This document shows, one piece after another, positions 51,368 through 60,525 of a stretch of DNA of 64,000 nt. How positions within the stretch are numbered: position 1 is the first letter of the stretch; every line of letters begins with the position of its first letter. The notes below the pieces were generated by a model, which did no database searches, had not been told where the DNA came from, and saw only the letters and a program-made list of their open reading frames with translations. Source of the stretch: Piscirickettsiaceae bacterium (GTDB lineage Bacteria > Pseudomonadota > Gammaproteobacteria > Nitrosococcales > Methylophagaceae); the NCBI GenBank assembly GCA_013215825.1, contig JABSQN010000003.1, positions 62,001 to 126,000 of the forward strand. The letters are read 5' to 3'. Both the position numbers and the translations under genes were made by a program.

Positions 51368-51810
51368 TGAGAAAACAATCGCTCCGTGAAAGAGCGATGA
51401 ATTTTTTAGCTCGACGAGAACACAGTGTCACCGAGCTAATAACAAAGTTACGTACCGCCGAGTTTGAACTCGATGACATCCTAGATGTTATCGATAGGTT
51501 AACAAAGCAAGATTTACAAAGTGACCAACGTTTTGCAGAGAATTATCTGCATTACCGGTCACAACGTGGCTTTGGCGGTATGAAGATTAGGCATGAATTG
51601 AAACAACGTGGTGTTGCTGATGATATTATCAATAACGCCTTTAATGAAGCAAATATAGATTGGTTTTTGCACGCAATAACACAGCGATGCAAACGCTTTG
51701 GCGAACAAAGCCCCGACGACCTTAAAGAACGTGCCAAACAGCAGCGTTTTTTACAGCAACGTGGTTTTACTCATGAACAAATAAGTGAAAGTTTTCAATA
51801 TGAAAAGTAG
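51367..51810 (+). CDS. recX: Regulatory protein RecX
   Basis: Inhibits RecA filaments. 147 residues, helical repeats ([20 protein letters not shown], then [20 protein letters not shown]). GTG start at 51367 overlaps the last base of the recA stop. Its stop overlaps the alaS start by 11 bases. Length and position fit RecX. Confidence 0.93.
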   Translation: MRKQSLRERAMNFLARREHSVTELITKLRTAEFELDDILDVIDRLTKQDLQSDQRFAENYLHYRSQRGFGGMKIRHELKQRGVADDIINNAFNEANIDWFLHAITQRCKRFGEQSPDDLKERAKQQRFLQQRGFTHEQISESFQYEK

Positions 51811-54406
51811 TGCAGATATACGAAATCTATTTCTGGAATTTTTCCAAGAAAAAGGCCATAAAATTGTGCAAAGTAGCCCATTAATACCGGCTAATGACCC
51901 GACATTGCTATTTGTTAATGCCGGTATGGTGCAATTTAAGGAATTATTTTTAGGACAGGAAGTTCGTAAATACAGCCGTGCAGTATCAACCCAACGTTGT
52001 GTTCGTGCTGGCGGCAAGCATAATGATCTGGAAAATGTCGGCTATACGGCTCGTCATCATACTTTCTTTGAAATGTTGGGTAACTTTAGCTTTGGTGATT
52101 ATTTCAAACGTGAAGCCATTCAATATGCTTGGGAGTTTTTAACCGAAACACTCTCCCTACCTGCCGAAAAACTCTGGATCACCGTGTTTGATGAAGATGA
52201 TGAAGCCGCTGATATTTGGCTAAAAGAAATCGGGATTGATCCTGCTCGCCTATCTCGTATTGGCGCTAAAGACAACTTCTGGTCAATGGGCGATACAGGT
52301 CCATGTGGTCCGTGTAGTGAAATATTCTATGACCACGGCGAAGACATTGCCGGTGGGCCTCCCGGCACACCAGAAGAAGATGGCGATCGTTATATCGAAA
52401 TCTGGAACTTGGTCTTTATGCAATATGACCGCGCCGCCGATGGCACGATGACACCTTTGCCAAAACCTTCGGTGGATACGGGTATGGGCTTAGAACGCCT
52501 CGCCGCTATTTTACAAGGTGTGCATAATAATTATGACATCGATATTTTTCAAAACTTAATTAAAGCGATCCAAGCCTTATCAGGTACTAAAGATTCCTCT
52601 CATACCTCACTACGCGTGATCGCCGACCATATTCGCTCATGTGCTTTTATGATTACCGATGGCGTACAACCTTCAAATGAAGGTCGTGGTTATGTCTTAC
52701 GTCGCATTATCCGTCGCGCAATTCGTCATGGTCATAAATTAGGCCTTAAAGAAGATGATTTCTTCTATAAATTAGTGGCACCTTTAGTCGCAGAAATGGG
52801 CGAGGCTTTTCCAGAGATTGTTAAAGCACACGCCCTAATTGAACGCGCACTAAAACAAGAAGAAGCGCGCTTTGCAGATACCTTAGACAATGGTCTGAAA
52901 ATTCTTGAACATGCCATTGACCAAATGTCAGATAAAGAAATCCCTGGCGAAACAGTTTTCTTACTCTATGATACCTATGGATTTCCCATTGATTTAACTG
53001 CTGATATTGCCCGTGAACGCAGTTTAACGATTGATGTTGCTGGTTTTGAACGAGCAATGGAAGCCCAACGTACTCGTGCTCGTAGTGCCAGCCAATTTGC
53101 CGGCGGTTTATCCGACCAAATCAACATTAAAGGTGAAACGGAATTTTGCGGTTATGATAAGACAAAAAACCAAGCAACCATCACCAGCATCCTAATCGAT
53201 GGCGAACATGTTGAGCAATTACACCAAGGTCAACAAGGCATTATCGTCTTAGATAACAGTCCTTTTTATGCTGAATCTGGTGGACAAGCCGGTGACTTAG
53301 GCCAAATATCAACTGACACGGCTAACTTTGATGTGACAGATACTCGCAAGCAAGGTAAAGCCTTTATTCATATCGGTCTTAGCCAAAGTGGTGAATTTAA
53401 AGTCGGCGATCTCGTTATCGCTCATGTTGATGAACAATGCCGCACCGCAACAGCGCTTAATCATTCAGCAACGCATTTACTTCACGCAGCCTTGCAACAC
53501 GTACTTGGCGATCATGTTGCTCAAAAAGGGTCACTGGTTAATGCCCAGCGTTTACGTTTTGATTTTTCCCATTTTGAGCCGGTCTCAGCTCAACAACTGC
53601 ATGATATTGAGCATTTAGTTAACCAACAAATTCGACTTAATCACGCTATTGAAACCAATATCATGAACCTAGATGATGCCAAAGCCTCTGGAGCAATGGC
53701 CTTATTTGGTGAAAAATACGAAGAAGATGTTCGCGTACTCAGCATGGGTGATTTTTCAACTGAACTTTGTGGCGGCACACATGCTAATCGCACCGGTGAT
53801 ATTGGCCTGATAAAAATAACATCAGAAGCCGGTATCGCCTCTGGTGTTCGCCGTATTGAAGCGGTAACCGGTGAAAATGCACTTAAATATATTGATAAAA
53901 ATCAGTCTCGCTTAGAAGAAATATCCACATTAATCAAAGCAACACCCGATAATGTACAAGAGAAAGTAAGCCAACTAGCACAACGCACTCGCCAACTTGA
54001 AAAAGAGCTAGAAGCTCTTAAAAGTAAATTGGCCAGTAGCGTAGGTAGTGATCTTGCAAATTCTGCTCAAGATATTGCCGGCATTAAAGTCATTGCTGCA
54101 CAACTTGAAGGTGCCGATACTAAAAGCCTACGTGATACCGTTGATCAACTTAAAAATAAACTAGGCACTGCCGCTATTATTCTATCGTCAATTGAAGGCG
54201 ATAAAATCACCCTTATTGCGGGTGTTACCAAAGATGTCACAAATAAAATTCGTGCCGGTGACTTAGTGTCACATATTGCCGCACTCGTCGGTGGTAAAGG
54301 CGGTGGTCGTCCCGATATGGCTCAAGGCGGCGGCACACAACCTGAAAATCTTAATTCAGCATTAGATTCAGTCAATGACTGGATCCAGTCTAAATTGGAA
54401 AACTAA
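51800..54406 (+). CDS. alaS: Alanyl-tRNA synthetase
   Basis: Charges tRNA-Ala. Start ATG 51800 ([20 protein letters not shown]) matches the family; an in-frame GTG at 51785 lies inside recX. 868 residues. Catalytic class II motifs at the N-terminus (NPDTLLF-like [33 protein letters not shown]), editing domain with [11 protein letters not shown] and [13 protein letters not shown], and the C-Ala domain with [15 protein letters not shown]. Follows recX in the alaS-lysC-csrA order. Confidence 0.98.
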   Translation: MKSSADIRNLFLEFFQEKGHKIVQSSPLIPANDPTLLFVNAGMVQFKELFLGQEVRKYSRAVSTQRCVRAGGKHNDLENVGYTARHHTFFEMLGNFSFGDYFKREAIQYAWEFLTETLSLPAEKLWITVFDEDDEAADIWLKEIGIDPARLSRIGAKDNFWSMGDTGPCGPCSEIFYDHGEDIAGGPPGTPEEDGDRYIEIWNLVFMQYDRAADGTMTPLPKPSVDTGMGLERLAAILQGVHNNYDIDIFQNLIKAIQALSGTKDSSHTSLRVIADHIRSCAFMITDGVQPSNEGRGYVLRRIIRRAIRHGHKLGLKEDDFFYKLVAPLVAEMGEAFPEIVKAHALIERALKQEEARFADTLDNGLKILEHAIDQMSDKEIPGETVFLLYDTYGFPIDLTADIARERSLTIDVAGFERAMEAQRTRARSASQFAGGLSDQINIKGETEFCGYDKTKNQATITSILIDGEHVEQLHQGQQGIIVLDNSPFYAESGGQAGDLGQISTDTANFDVTDTRKQGKAFIHIGLSQSGEFKVGDLVIAHVDEQCRTATALNHSATHLLHAALQHVLGDHVAQKGSLVNAQRLRFDFSHFEPVSAQQLHDIEHLVNQQIRLNHAIETNIMNLDDAKASGAMALFGEKYEEDVRVLSMGDFSTELCGGTHANRTGDIGLIKITSEAGIASGVRRIEAVTGENALKYIDKNQSRLEEISTLIKATPDNVQEKVSQLAQRTRQLEKELEALKSKLASSVGSDLANSAQDIAGIKVIAAQLEGADTKSLRDTVDQLKNKLGTAAIILSSIEGDKITLIAGVTKDVTNKIRAGDLVSHIAALVGGKGGGRPDMAQGGGTQPENLNSALDSVNDWIQSKLEN

Positions 54407-54410
54407 ATAA

Positions 54411-55631
54411 ATGGCCTTAATTGTACAAAAATATGGCGGAACATCCGTCGGCACCGTTGAACGTATTCAAGAAGTTGCCAAAAAACTCATTAAACATCAA
54501 CAACAAGGTGATAGCCTAGTCGTTGTTCTTTCCGCAATGAGTGGTGAAACCAATCGTCTATTGGCATTAGCAAATGAGCTCAATGACCAACCACGTGGAC
54601 GCGAACTCGACGTACTTCTTTCTACCGGCGAACAAGTTACTATTGCCCTACTTTGTATGGCATTAGAGCAACATGGTATTCACGCTACTTCTTATACTGG
54701 TAGCCAAGTTAAGATCCTGACAGATAACACCCATAACAAAGCACGCATCATGGAAATTGATGACAATAAAATACGCGCAGGTCTAAAGAAAGGTCACATC
54801 GTTGTTGTTGCTGGTTTTCAAGGTTGTGATGAGCATGGCAATATTACCACGCTGGGGCGTGGCGGCTCTGATACCACCGCTGTGGCGATCGCTGCGGCTT
54901 TAAAAGCGGATGAATGTCAGATATACACGGATGTTGACGGTGTTTATACCACCGATCCTAGAGTGGTTGAAGATGCCCGACGTTTAGATAAAATCACATT
55001 CGAAGAAATGTTAGAAATGGCAAGTTTAGGCGCAAAAGTACTACAAATTCGCGCTGTAGAATTTGCCAGCAAATATAATGTCCCGTTACGTGTGCTTTCT
55101 TCCTTCAAAGAAGGGGGTGGCACATTGATCACGGCTGAGGAAACAAAAATGGAACAAGCACTTATCTCCGGCATCGCATTTAATAGAGACGAAGCCAAAC
55201 TGACAATTCTTGGTGTACCGGATCATCCAGGTATCGCATCAAAAATTCTAGGCCCCATTGCCAAACAAAATATTGAAGTGGATATGATCATCCAAAATAC
55301 AGGTCATGATGGCACAACAGACTTCACCTTTACTGTTCATCGTAATGATTACCAAGATTCATTAAAAATATTACAAAAAATAGCAAAAGAATTAGAAGCT
55401 AGAGAAGTGACTGGTGATGAGAAAATAGCTAAAATTTCAATTGTCGGTGTTGGTATGCGATCGCATGCTGGTATCGCAAGTACTATGTTTAAAACACTCG
55501 CAGACGAATCCATCAATATATCAATGATATCAACCTCCGAGATTAAAATTTCAGTGGTTGTTGATGAGAAATACCTAGAACTTGGTGTCCGTTCTTTACA
55601 TAAAGCATTTGAACTTTCTGAAGTAAAATAA
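54411..55631 (+). CDS. lysC: Aspartate kinase
   Basis: First enzyme of the lysine, threonine and methionine pathways. 406 residues. Kinase motifs are VQKYGGTSVGTVERIQ, SAMSGETNRLL and LGRGGSDTTAVA. Two ACT domains (about 265-330 and 345-406, DHPGIASKILGPIAKQN and SHAGIASTMFKTLADE) give lysine/threonine feedback, as in Pseudomonas-type LysC, not the enterobacterial fused forms. Lies 4 bases after alaS. Confidence 0.97.
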   Translation: MALIVQKYGGTSVGTVERIQEVAKKLIKHQQQGDSLVVVLSAMSGETNRLLALANELNDQPRGRELDVLLSTGEQVTIALLCMALEQHGIHATSYTGSQVKILTDNTHNKARIMEIDDNKIRAGLKKGHIVVVAGFQGCDEHGNITTLGRGGSDTTAVAIAAALKADECQIYTDVDGVYTTDPRVVEDARRLDKITFEEMLEMASLGAKVLQIRAVEFASKYNVPLRVLSSFKEGGGTLITAEETKMEQALISGIAFNRDEAKLTILGVPDHPGIASKILGPIAKQNIEVDMIIQNTGHDGTTDFTFTVHRNDYQDSLKILQKIAKELEAREVTGDEKIAKISIVGVGMRSHAGIASTMFKTLADESINISMISTSEIKISVVVDEKYLELGVRSLHKAFELSEVK

Positions 55632-55693
55632 TTACCGTCACCTACTTTAATGGCAATATTGATATTGTATTAAAAAACAATTATAATCCACCT

Positions 55694-55723
55694 CCCTACC
55701 CCCCTCTTTCGAGGGGGGTAGGG
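55694..55723. terminator. Strong hairpin between lysC and csrA
   Basis: CCCTACCCCCCTC pairs exactly with GAGGGGGGTAGGG (13 bp, loop TTTC). It lies about 60 bases after lysC. No T run follows directly, so it may act as a terminator with weak tail or as a dispersed hairpin repeat. The rest of the 220-base gap, including a likely csrA leader, shows no gene. Confidence 0.6.
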
Positions 55724-55853
55724 GATAAAAAGTGTAGATGGACTTAATTAAAAACATCAACACCTGTTGAAGAAAAAGGTATAGGATTACACCATATAGG
55801 ACTAGAAGTACTATTCTGCTGTAATCAACAAAATTAAAACTAAGGAGAAGACC

Positions 55854-56039
55854 ATGTTAATACTTACTCGCCGTATTGGAGAAGCCCTTATTATTGGTGA
55901 TGACGTTGTCATTAATATACTTGGTGTAAAAGGCAACCAAGTAAGAATCGGTATTGATGCTCCAAAAGAAGTATCTGTTCACCGTGAAGAAATATACGAT
56001 CGTATCCAAGCAGAAAAAAATAATACTAACCAAGCATAA
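55854..56039 (+). CDS. csrA: Carbon storage regulator (RNA-binding protein)
   Basis: Global post-transcriptional regulator that binds GGA-containing mRNA leaders. 61 residues, the full family length. [40 protein letters not shown] carry the strand and the conserved RNA-binding Arg (in VHREEIYDR). A good AAGGAG precedes ATG 55854; it contains the GGA that CsrA itself can bind, so autorepression is plausible. Between lysC and two tRNA genes, as in most gammaproteobacteria. Confidence 0.98.
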   Translation: MLILTRRIGEALIIGDDVVINILGVKGNQVRIGIDAPKEVSVHREEIYDRIQAEKNNTNQA

Positions 56040-56095
56040 AGTTAAACTTTTACTAGCCAAATAAACTATAGCTGATATAATGGTCGGCTTGAAAC

Positions 56096-56185
56096 GGAGA
56101 GCTGGCCGAGTGGCTGAAGGCGCGCCCCTGCTAAGGGCGTATAGGCTTACCCCTATCGAGGGTTCGAATCCCTCGCTCTCCGCCA
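56096..56185 (+). tRNA. tRNA-Ser (GCT)
   Basis: A 90-base tRNA with acceptor GGAGAGC pairing with GCTCTCC, a long variable arm typical of tRNA-Ser, TTCGAATC T-loop and encoded CCA (56183-56185). The anticodon loop CTGCTAA gives anticodon GCT at 56130-56132, reading AGC and AGU. Follows csrA directly, as in related genomes. Confidence 0.97.
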
Positions 56186-56237
56186 TCAAACAATTTAATG
56201 CAGAAAGTAATTTATTCCTGTATAATTGATAAATTAA

Positions 56238-56314
56238 GCGCCCGTAGCTCAGCTGGATAGAGTACCTGGCTACGAACCAGGCGGTCACACGTTCGAATCG
56301 TGTCGGGCGCACCA
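56238..56314 (+). tRNA. tRNA-Arg (ACG)
   Basis: A 77-base tRNA with acceptor GCGCCCG pairing with CGGGCGC, D-loop AGCTCAGCTGGATAGAGT, T-loop GTTCGAATC and encoded CCA (56312-56314). The anticodon loop CTACGAA gives ACG, the CGN decoder modified to inosine. Its 3' end is a classical island attachment site, and an integrase remnant lies just beyond. Confidence 0.97.
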
Positions 56315-56347
56315 TATACCTGGTATATACATCAAGCAGTTAATCAC

Positions 56348-56569
56348 TTAGTGGTTAGCTGCTTTTTTGTATCCAACGTTTGGTGTAGTTGAAAATGTAG
56401 TAGGTATTTCTTTCAACTTACACAAACTATCCGCATACGGTGTTAAGTGCTTTGATGATAGATGAGCGTAACGCTGTACCATCCTAATATCAGACCAACC
56501 ACCTAACTCCTAAAGTATGTGAATTGGTGTCCCATTTTTAATATGCCAACTCGCCCAAGTATGTCGTAA
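56348..56569 (-). pseudogene. Tyrosine recombinase (phage-type integrase) C-terminal remnant
   Basis: About 73 codons on the minus strand. LRHTWASWHIKNGTPIHI is the box with catalytic Arg and His; then an in-frame TAG (56510-56512) sits where the family has Gln; then ELGGWSDIRMVQRYAHLSS holds the nucleophile Tyr, and translation ends at TAA 56348. The N-terminal two-thirds are missing. It starts 34 bases past tRNA-Arg, which fits a decayed island. Its upstream end is fused to the zinc-ribbon gene copy at 56563-56569. Confidence 0.92.
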
Positions 56570-56769
56570 ACAGAACTACAGAGGCAAGTCCCCATGCCCA
56601 CCAATAGTTCCAACCTACGGCTACTCCAACCGAAGCCAATATAAATGTAGCAATAGCAAAGCCAAGTAGTATGTAAGCCGCCTTACCTGCACCTAGAAGA
56701 TAAACACCACATGACGGGCATACTAATTTTCCAGTCTTAAGCTTTGTCTTGCAGAATTTCAGTTTGATC
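56563..56769 (-). pseudogene. Broken copy of the zinc-ribbon membrane gene
   Basis: Nearly identical to the intact gene at 57705-57947 (shared TKLKTGK.VCPSCG, AAYxLLGFAI, ASVGVAxGWNYWWAWGLASV). A deletion of about 29 bases has removed the start codon and the first zinc cysteine. At its 3' end the frame runs from SVVLFT into the integrase remnant at a TCGTAAA junction, so the true C-terminus is lost. An open frame of 90 codons remains at 56538-56810 but should not be read as a functional gene. Confidence 0.85.
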
Positions 56770-56864
56770 TGAGATTTTTTGTTTGTTTCATAGCCTAACA
56801 GGTGGCGCAATAAAACTGGTTATGAAGTGAAGCTTATCATTATGGACAAATATGTACTACTCAG

Positions 56865-57221
56865 CTAATGGATAGTAACCGCCCTAAAATTATGCCATCG
56901 ACCCTGCTTCATACGTCGGTTAATAAAGGCCTTAAATAGTTTTGGACTTAGAGCAACATTGCGTTTATGCCTTTGTTGATTACAAAACTTACAGGCAGCA
57001 ACAATATTAGATTGTTTTGAACTTCCACCATCTTGATGGGGTATTAGGTGCTCACCTGTAGCTTGCATTTTTTTAGCTTGTTTAGATGTAAGATTATATT
57101 TTTTAGAATAATTTAAAAATTTGCTTTGCCACATTGGCTGATCGCAATAAAAACAGCAGCCACCCTGATGATTAAAAGCGATAGTACGTGGTTTAATGAG
57201 AGATGTTCGTGATTTAGCCAT
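56865..57221 (-). CDS. HNH endonuclease-like protein
   Basis: 118 residues from ATG 57221 (MAKSRTSLIKPRT); an in-frame ATG at 57254 is also possible. The domain is a zinc HNH finger: CFYCDQPM as the first Cys pair, then GEHLIPHQDGGSSKQSNIVA with the HNH histidines, then ACKFCNQQR with the second Cys pair. Such small HNH proteins are frequent in mobile or accessory DNA. Target unknown. It lies between the broken zinc-ribbon copy and repeat copy A. Confidence 0.82.
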   Translation of the reverse strand: MAKSRTSLIKPRTIAFNHQGGCCFYCDQPMWQSKFLNYSKKYNLTSKQAKKMQATGEHLIPHQDGGSSKQSNIVAACKFCNQQRHKRNVALSPKLFKAFINRRMKQGRWHNFRAVTIH

Positions 57222-57430
57222 GATGAAACTCCAACTATAAAAAGGGTTTCCCAATATTCATGTATGAATTATTAGGAACCAGTTGAAGTCTTCAAATCTG
57301 GCACTACAGAGTCAGAGATATCTGAACACTAGGTATGATTCTACTCGCATTCTAAATTAGATGCCAAAAGTTCGTAAAGCACTGTATCCGATTATGTTTA
57401 CAATTTTACTAAACAAGACTAACGGCCCCT

Positions 57431-57661
57431 AAACTGTAGTAAATATACAATAATGACTGGAGTCGCAAGCAATTGATTTGATTAAACAATAATATTATTT
57501 TCGGTCATGCTGCGAACCCATGTAGCCAGGTGAATAACACTCTATAAATCATAAGATTATATCCGAAGGAAAAACATATGTAGCTAAAAATGTCCTGCTG
57601 TTTAAAACCTAGCTATGACATGAAAATTATATACGTCAGCTGTGTACCATACTCGGTCATT
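57431..57661. repeat. Diverged direct repeat, copy A
   Basis: About 230 bases visibly similar to 58700-58936. The two share AAAAACATATGTAGCTAAAA, TACGTCAGCT and CGGTCATT in the same order and at similar spacing. It fills most of the 480-base gap between HNH and the zinc-ribbon gene; no coding frame is seen. The rest of the gap (57255-57430) shows nothing I can assign. Confidence 0.8.
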
Positions 57662-57704
57662 CAGAATTTGGAGGTCTTAAATTACATTAATATCAGCTAC
57701 AAAG

Positions 57705-57947
57705 TTATTCGGGCTTATACCACTCTTTATTTCCCAACCCCATCGTAAACAGAACTACAGAGGCAAGTCCCCATGCCCACCAATAGTTCCAACCTTCTGC
57801 CACGCCAACCGAAGCCAATATAAATGTAGTAATAGCAAAGCCAAGTAACACGTAAGCAGCCTTACCTGCACCTAGAAGATAAGCACCACATGACGGGCAT
57901 ACTGATTTTCCAGTCTTAAGCTTTGTATTGCAGAAAGCACATTTCAT
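57705..57947 (-). CDS. Zinc-ribbon small membrane protein
   Basis: 80 residues from ATG 57947. N-terminal zinc ribbon MKCAFCNTKLKTGKSVCPSCG (two C-x2-C pairs) followed by two membrane segments, roughly AAYVLLGFAITTFILASVGV and WAWGLASVVLFTMGL, with the aromatic GWNYWWAW between them. The domain order matches many short DZR/zinc-ribbon membrane proteins, function unknown. A broken copy lies at 56563-56769. It follows the peroxiredoxin gene. Confidence 0.75.
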   Translation of the reverse strand: MKCAFCNTKLKTGKSVCPSCGAYLLGAGKAAYVLLGFAITTFILASVGVAEGWNYWWAWGLASVVLFTMGLGNKEWYKPE

Positions 57948-58003
57948 TTAAAGCCCCTAATTTCAGTTTATAGTAAATTTGTATCTCTAAAAATGTCATA
58001 AAA

Positions 58004-58558
58004 CTAATATTTTTGAAGCCATGCAATGACCTGTTCAACATTTTTATCCGGTGGAAATACAGGATAAAACACATGTTTTATTACCCTATCTTCGCAGATC
58101 AAGGTGAGCCTTTTAATGAGTGTTGAGCCATCAACATTCATTGTTGGTAATGACAAAGCCTTTGTGAATTTTAATTTTTCATCACTCAAAAGGGAAAATG
58201 GTAGATGTAATCGCTGTGCGACTTCACTTTGATACTCTGCACTCTGTGTACTTAAACCATATACCGTAGAGTTCAGCTTCTTTAATTCATTACTATGATC
58301 TCTAAAAGAACAAGCTTGAGGTGTGCAACCTCTTGCTCCAGGTATTTGATCCCAACCATTAGGTAATGTAATGCCAGGTCGTCCAGTCATAGGATAAATA
58401 TAAATAACTGTCAGACCCGTGAGAGTTGAAACATTAATTTCTTCATTCTGAGTAGATAATAACGATATATCAGGCAAGGTCATCCCTACAAGGTGATTAC
58501 AAAAACCATCGTCTTTTGGAATGGGTAAATCTGTTGGTAATTCAGATAATACTGTCAT
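58004..58558 (-). CDS. Peroxiredoxin (AhpC/TSA, BCP-like)
   Basis: 184 residues, thioredoxin fold. VIYIYPMTGRPGITLPNGWD and IPGARGCTPQACSFRDH hold the active-site loop; the usual P-x3-T/S-x2-C is present with TPQAC, so C of TPQAC is the peroxidatic candidate and GC just before it a second Cys. KFTKALSLPTMNVDGSTLIK is typical of the family. It would reduce peroxides. Preceded by repeat copy B. Confidence 0.83.
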   Translation of the reverse strand: MTVLSELPTDLPIPKDDGFCNHLVGMTLPDISLLSTQNEEINVSTLTGLTVIYIYPMTGRPGITLPNGWDQIPGARGCTPQACSFRDHSNELKKLNSTVYGLSTQSAEYQSEVAQRLHLPFSLLSDEKLKFTKALSLPTMNVDGSTLIKRLTLICEDRVIKHVFYPVFPPDKNVEQVIAWLQKY

Positions 58559-58699
58559 TAGGCCACTTTGGTTTAAGACTGTGAATACTAAATTGAATAG
58601 AACTTTCTCATAAAAAAAAGTTTATTTCATTTAGATATCAATCATACCCAGTGTGTCAATATATGTACACAGCATTACTAAATACAACTAAATGACACT

Positions 58700-58936
58700 A
58701 AACCGTAGTAAATATAAATTATTGACTGGATCTACAAGTAATTGATCTAATTAAATTATTATTTTATTTTGAGTCAAACTATGAACCCATGCAGTCAATC
58801 AAATAACGCTTTATCAATCATATTCTTATATACACAGTAAAAACATATGTAGCTAAAAGTGTCCTACTGTTAAAAATCTAGCTAAGACATAAGAATTCTA
58901 TACGTCAGCTATGTGCTGTGGATTCAATCGGTCATT
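58700..58936. repeat. Diverged direct repeat, copy B
   Basis: Second copy of the block at 57431-57661. It occupies most of the 417-base gap between hflX and the peroxiredoxin gene and ends 40 bases before the hflX stop. The first 140 bases of the gap (58559-58699) hold no gene that I can see. Strong terminal inverted repeats are not present, so it is not an obvious insertion sequence. Confidence 0.8.
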
Positions 58937-58975
58937 ATAAACGCCAATAATTACTTTAATTTTAGGTTCCCGACC

Positions 58976-60340
58976 TCAGCTCGCATTGTCAGTGAGTTCA
59001 CGCAGCCTAGCGACCACATCAGGTGAACTGCGAAAGCGAAAAAATGCACCTGCAGCATCGGCGCGCTCTTCAAGCACTTCGCAGGAGGCAAAGATCTCGC
59101 CGCGCAAGCCCTGCGCCGACCAAGGTAAAAAAATCTCGGCTTCAACCAGCTGCTGTTGGAAAAAATGCACAATCGCCTGATGCAACTGTGTTATATCGTC
59201 CTTATTGCGTGCGCTAAGTACAATACAACCCGGATATTTTTCTTTCAGCTCTGCGGCACGTTCTGCTTGAGCGTCTTCGCCTTCCAGGTAGTCAATTTTA
59301 TTGAACACTCGAATCTTCGGCACATCATCAGCACCAATCTCAGCCAATACTTTATCAGTCACTTCAAGCTGCATCTCAAAACCAGCATCACCCGCATCAA
59401 TCACGTGCAGTAATAGTGAGGCGCTAAGCGCTTCGTCCAACGTTGATTTGAACGAGGCAACTAAGCCATGCGGCAAGTTTTTGATAAAACCAACCGTGTC
59501 ACTCATCAAAATTTTAGGCACACTTTCTGGATAGAGGCTGCGTACCTTGGTATCTAAGGTGGCAAATAATTTATTAGCAACTAACACTTCTTTACCCGTA
59601 AGGGCTCGCATCAAGGTGGACTTGCCCGCGTTGGTATAACCGACGAGTGCCACTTGTGTTAGCCCCGCTTGTCTCTGACGTAGCGCTCGTTGGATCTCAC
59701 GCCCCGCTTCCATTGCATCAATTTCTTTTTGTAACTCAGCAATACGATCGCGAACCTTGCGGCTGTCCATTTGGGCGCGAGACTGTCCTGTGCCTCGTCC
59801 ACCGGTACCACTACGCTGTTTTCCTGCAGGTCCGGCTCGCTTGGCAGCCTCTCGCAAACGCGGTGCCATATAGGTTAATCGCGCAATTTCAACCTGCACT
59901 CGCGCTGCGTGTGAGCTGGCATTGCGATGAAAAATCTCAAGGATAACGACGGTACGATCCATGACTTCGCAACCGACTTCATTTTCTAAGTTAAGCGCTT
60001 GGGATGGCGAGATTTCATGATCAACCAGAATAAACTCAATTCCCTCACTCGTAGTTTCGGGGTTAACGTCCGACACTATTTCAGACCCCGAACTGTGAGC
60101 ATCGATAAATTGTCGTATTTCATCTCGTTTACCGGTGCCCATATACGCCGTAGAGTCAAAAGACGAACGCTTTTGAGTAATCTGTCCGACAACTTCTAGA
60201 CCTAAGGTTTTTGCCAAGTCTGATAACTCGGCCAACGATGACTCAAACTCGACATCGCTGACAGTGTCCAATTGCACGGCGACGATCAACGCGTGGGGAA
60301 GGCTTTCTTTTTCGGGGTTTAACATAGGGAAATTTCTCAT
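58976..60340 (-). CDS. hflX: GTPase HflX
   Basis: Ribosome-splitting GTPase used in stress recovery. 454 residues. The N-terminal HflX domain has YMGTGKRDEIRQF, the coiled region holds ARVQVEIARLTYMAPRL and the Gly-rich linker with SGTGGRGTGQSRAQ. The GTPase domain (about 230-400) has G1 GYTNAGKSTLMRAL, DTVGFIKNLPHGLVASF and NKIDYLEG. It is not with hfq as in E. coli. It looks richer in G+C than the genes before 56 kb. ATG at residue 6 is an alternative start; neither has a strong ribosome site. Confidence 0.95.
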   Translation of the reverse strand: MRNFPMLNPEKESLPHALIVAVQLDTVSDVEFESSLAELSDLAKTLGLEVVGQITQKRSSFDSTAYMGTGKRDEIRQFIDAHSSGSEIVSDVNPETTSEGIEFILVDHEISPSQALNLENEVGCEVMDRTVVILEIFHRNASSHAARVQVEIARLTYMAPRLREAAKRAGPAGKQRSGTGGRGTGQSRAQMDSRKVRDRIAELQKEIDAMEAGREIQRALRQRQAGLTQVALVGYTNAGKSTLMRALTGKEVLVANKLFATLDTKVRSLYPESVPKILMSDTVGFIKNLPHGLVASFKSTLDEALSASLLLHVIDAGDAGFEMQLEVTDKVLAEIGADDVPKIRVFNKIDYLEGEDAQAERAAELKEKYPGCIVLSARNKDDITQLHQAIVHFFQQQLVEAEIFLPWSAQGLRGEIFASCEVLEERADAAGAFFRFRSSPDVVARLRELTDNAS

Positions 60341-60525
60341 AAGATTTAGGACGCGGACATTTTTAAAATAGCGTCACACATAGTGAAGTATACAAAGAAT
60401 CTTGGACGAGAACCTGAGTATTAGACACCCCCTCTTTTTTACGTCCAATCTACAACACCTAAAATCTCACTGACAATGGCGAGTTCATGGTTGTCACTGA
60501 CCCTTTATTTCAAACTCACACCCAA

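Noticed and set aside
56538-56810. A 90-codon open frame as an independent gene
   Set aside because: It is a copy of the zinc-ribbon gene without its start, fused to integrase DNA.
56700-57700. Integron attC sites in the region after tRNA-Arg
   Set aside because: One GCCTAAC-like word occurs near 56.79 kb but no paired GTTRRRY core follows, and no integron integrase is near.
59647-59946. Long frame opposite hflX
   Set aside because: Antisense shadow of a well-supported gene, with no family resemblance or start signal.
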